DNA of 64,000 nucleotides from Gluconacetobacter asukensis (GTDB taxonomy: Bacteria > Pseudomonadota > Alphaproteobacteria > Acetobacterales > Acetobacteraceae): positions 62,001 through 126,000 of the forward strand of contig NZ_JABEQE010000005.1 in assembly GCF_014174375.1 (NCBI RefSeq), given 5' to 3'. Position numbers and translations under genes: made by a program. This document shows, in pieces, positions 63,233 through 64,000 of the stretch (its first letter is position 1; each line of letters opens with the position of its first letter). The notes beneath the pieces are model-generated. The model ran no database searches and was not told where the DNA came from. It was given only the letters and a program-made list of their open reading frames with translations.

Positions 63233-64000
63233 TCCGCCGCGTCCATCCTGTCCATGTCCGGATCGTTGGCTGCCTCGCCCCCCACATGGGGGCGCAGCAT
63301 GATCCGGCCGAATTGTTCGTCCTGACGCAGCTCGATCGTACCGTTGCGCGCCAGTTCCAGCCCGGCGATCAGCGTGCCGGCCATGGCCGCCCGGCGCTGC
63401 TGGATGCGCTCTTCCGCATCCTCGCCCTCCATGGCCGGACCACCCTCGGGCAGGAAGGAGCCAAGCTCGCACCATTCCCCACCGCCGGGAATGCTGTCCG
63501 CCCCCAGCAGCCGGTGCAACCGGGCCAGCGCGTCCTGCACCGTCCAGAAATGCATCCGCCGGGGCTGGTAGACACGCTTGCGCGCCCCCCGCCGCATGGC
63601 CGCCATATAGGCACCCATCAATTGCGACAGATCCAGCGCCAGCCCCGAGCGGTCGATTTCCGTCAGATCCTCGCGCTCGCCACGGGCAAACACGTCGCGG
63701 CCCAATTGGGGGCGTGCCCCCAGCCATGCCGCCGCCTGCCCGATCCGCGCCAGTTCGACCAGCCGCGCCTGGAGCAGTTCGGCCGCCTCCTCGGCGTCCA
63801 CATCCTCGCCGTCCTCGGCCGGCAGCAGCAGGCGCGACTTCAGCCAGGCCAGCCATGCGGCCATCACCAGCCAGTCGGCCGCCAGCTCCAGGCGGATGCG
63901 GCGGGCGGATTCGACGATGGCCAGATATTGCTCGACCAGTTGCAGGATCGAAATCCGCGCCAGATCGACCTTCTGCGCCCGGGCCAGCTCCAGCAGCAGG
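63229..64000 (-). CDS. scpA: Segregation and condensation protein A, 5' end outside window
   Basis: A partial kleisin of which 256 codons are visible. The frame is open to the right edge; visible segments read ARAQKVDLARISILQLVEQY, LAADWLVMAAWLAWLKSRLL and the C-terminal part FLPEGGPAMEGEDAEERIQ. ScpA bridges SMC heads with ScpB. Its stop overlaps scpB. An internal ATG at 63867 would wrongly shorten the protein; homology clearly continues upstream of it. Confidence 0.93.
   Translation of the reverse strand, partial: LLLELARAQKVDLARISILQLVEQYLAIVESARRIRLELAADWLVMAAWLAWLKSRLLLPAEDGEDVDAEEAAELLQARLVELARIGQAAAWLGARPQLGRDVFARGEREDLTEIDRSGLALDLSQLMGAYMAAMRRGARKRVYQPRRMHFWTVQDALARLHRLLGADSIPGGGEWCELGSFLPEGGPAMEGEDAEERIQQRRAAMAGTLIAGLELARNGTIELRQDEQFGRIMLRPHVGGEAANDPDMDRMDAAE

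Overview
The window is a GC-rich bacterial chromosome segment made almost entirely of housekeeping and biosynthetic genes. The gene content and local order suggest an alphaproteobacterium of the acetic-acid-bacteria type (Acetobacteraceae, Gluconacetobacter/Komagataeibacter-like). The clues are eno followed by an FtsB/DivIC gene, moeA-lexA with an alphaproteobacterial GAAC-N7-GAAC SOS box, ubiG divergent from lysC, bolA divergent from a J-domain gene followed by cobS-cobT, and scpA-scpB-tatB-tatC-serS. This is inference from gene content; no database search was made. I see no prophage, insertion sequence, CRISPR array or rRNA operon. There is one tRNA, tRNA-Leu(GAG).

Layout. 0-9.3 kb: a partial DUF3429 membrane protein, enolase, FtsB-like protein, L33, MoeA, LexA, and a biotin locus (bioA divergent from bioF-bioH-bioC/D, with BioC and BioD fused in one protein). 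9.3-19.6 kb: DUF4167 protein, PrmC, RF1, HisRS, IspG, a RodZ-like protein, a nitronate monooxygenase-like protein, aspartokinase and UbiG. 19.6-29.7 kb: an exported beta-propeller protein, small conserved proteins (DUF2147, DUF1178, Grx, ComF), a methyltransferase, MoaA with DUF3553, phosphomannomutase/GalU, tRNA-Leu, LipB, a LolA-like lipoprotein and BolA. 29.8-35 kb: J-domain protein, CobS and CobT, and a PLP decarboxylase. 35-40 kb: accessory genes, including an alpha/beta-hydrolase that has lost two catalytic residues, an SBF-type transporter, and an exported cupin plus an exported F420-reductase-like protein. 40-46.5 kb: rpsD with a structured leader, RF3, a MATE exporter, CysRS and TrmJ. 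46.5-49.1 kb: a compact cassette (DUF2239, GIY-YIG, second MATE) that interrupts the housekeeping genes and looks acquired. 49.1-64 kb: GluRS, PncB, class II DAHP synthase, glutathione reductase with ferredoxin-NADP reductase, a SUV3-like helicase, SerRS, TatC, TatB, ScpB and partial ScpA.

The most notable feature not explained by genes is a family of intergenic inverted repeats. Three copies of about 160 bp (41048-41211, 54376-54537, 62250-62412) share a core but carry different, self-complementary arms of about 26 bp, and internal stems show paired base changes. Two short copies (11414-11452, 33516-33570) carry only the shared loop with the consensus GGCGATCCGA, again inside unrelated perfect arms. 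One long copy lies where tatA would be expected between scpB and tatB. Other structures worth attention are the rpsD leader (40240-40325) and a palindrome that contains both stop codons of two convergent genes (35919-35945).
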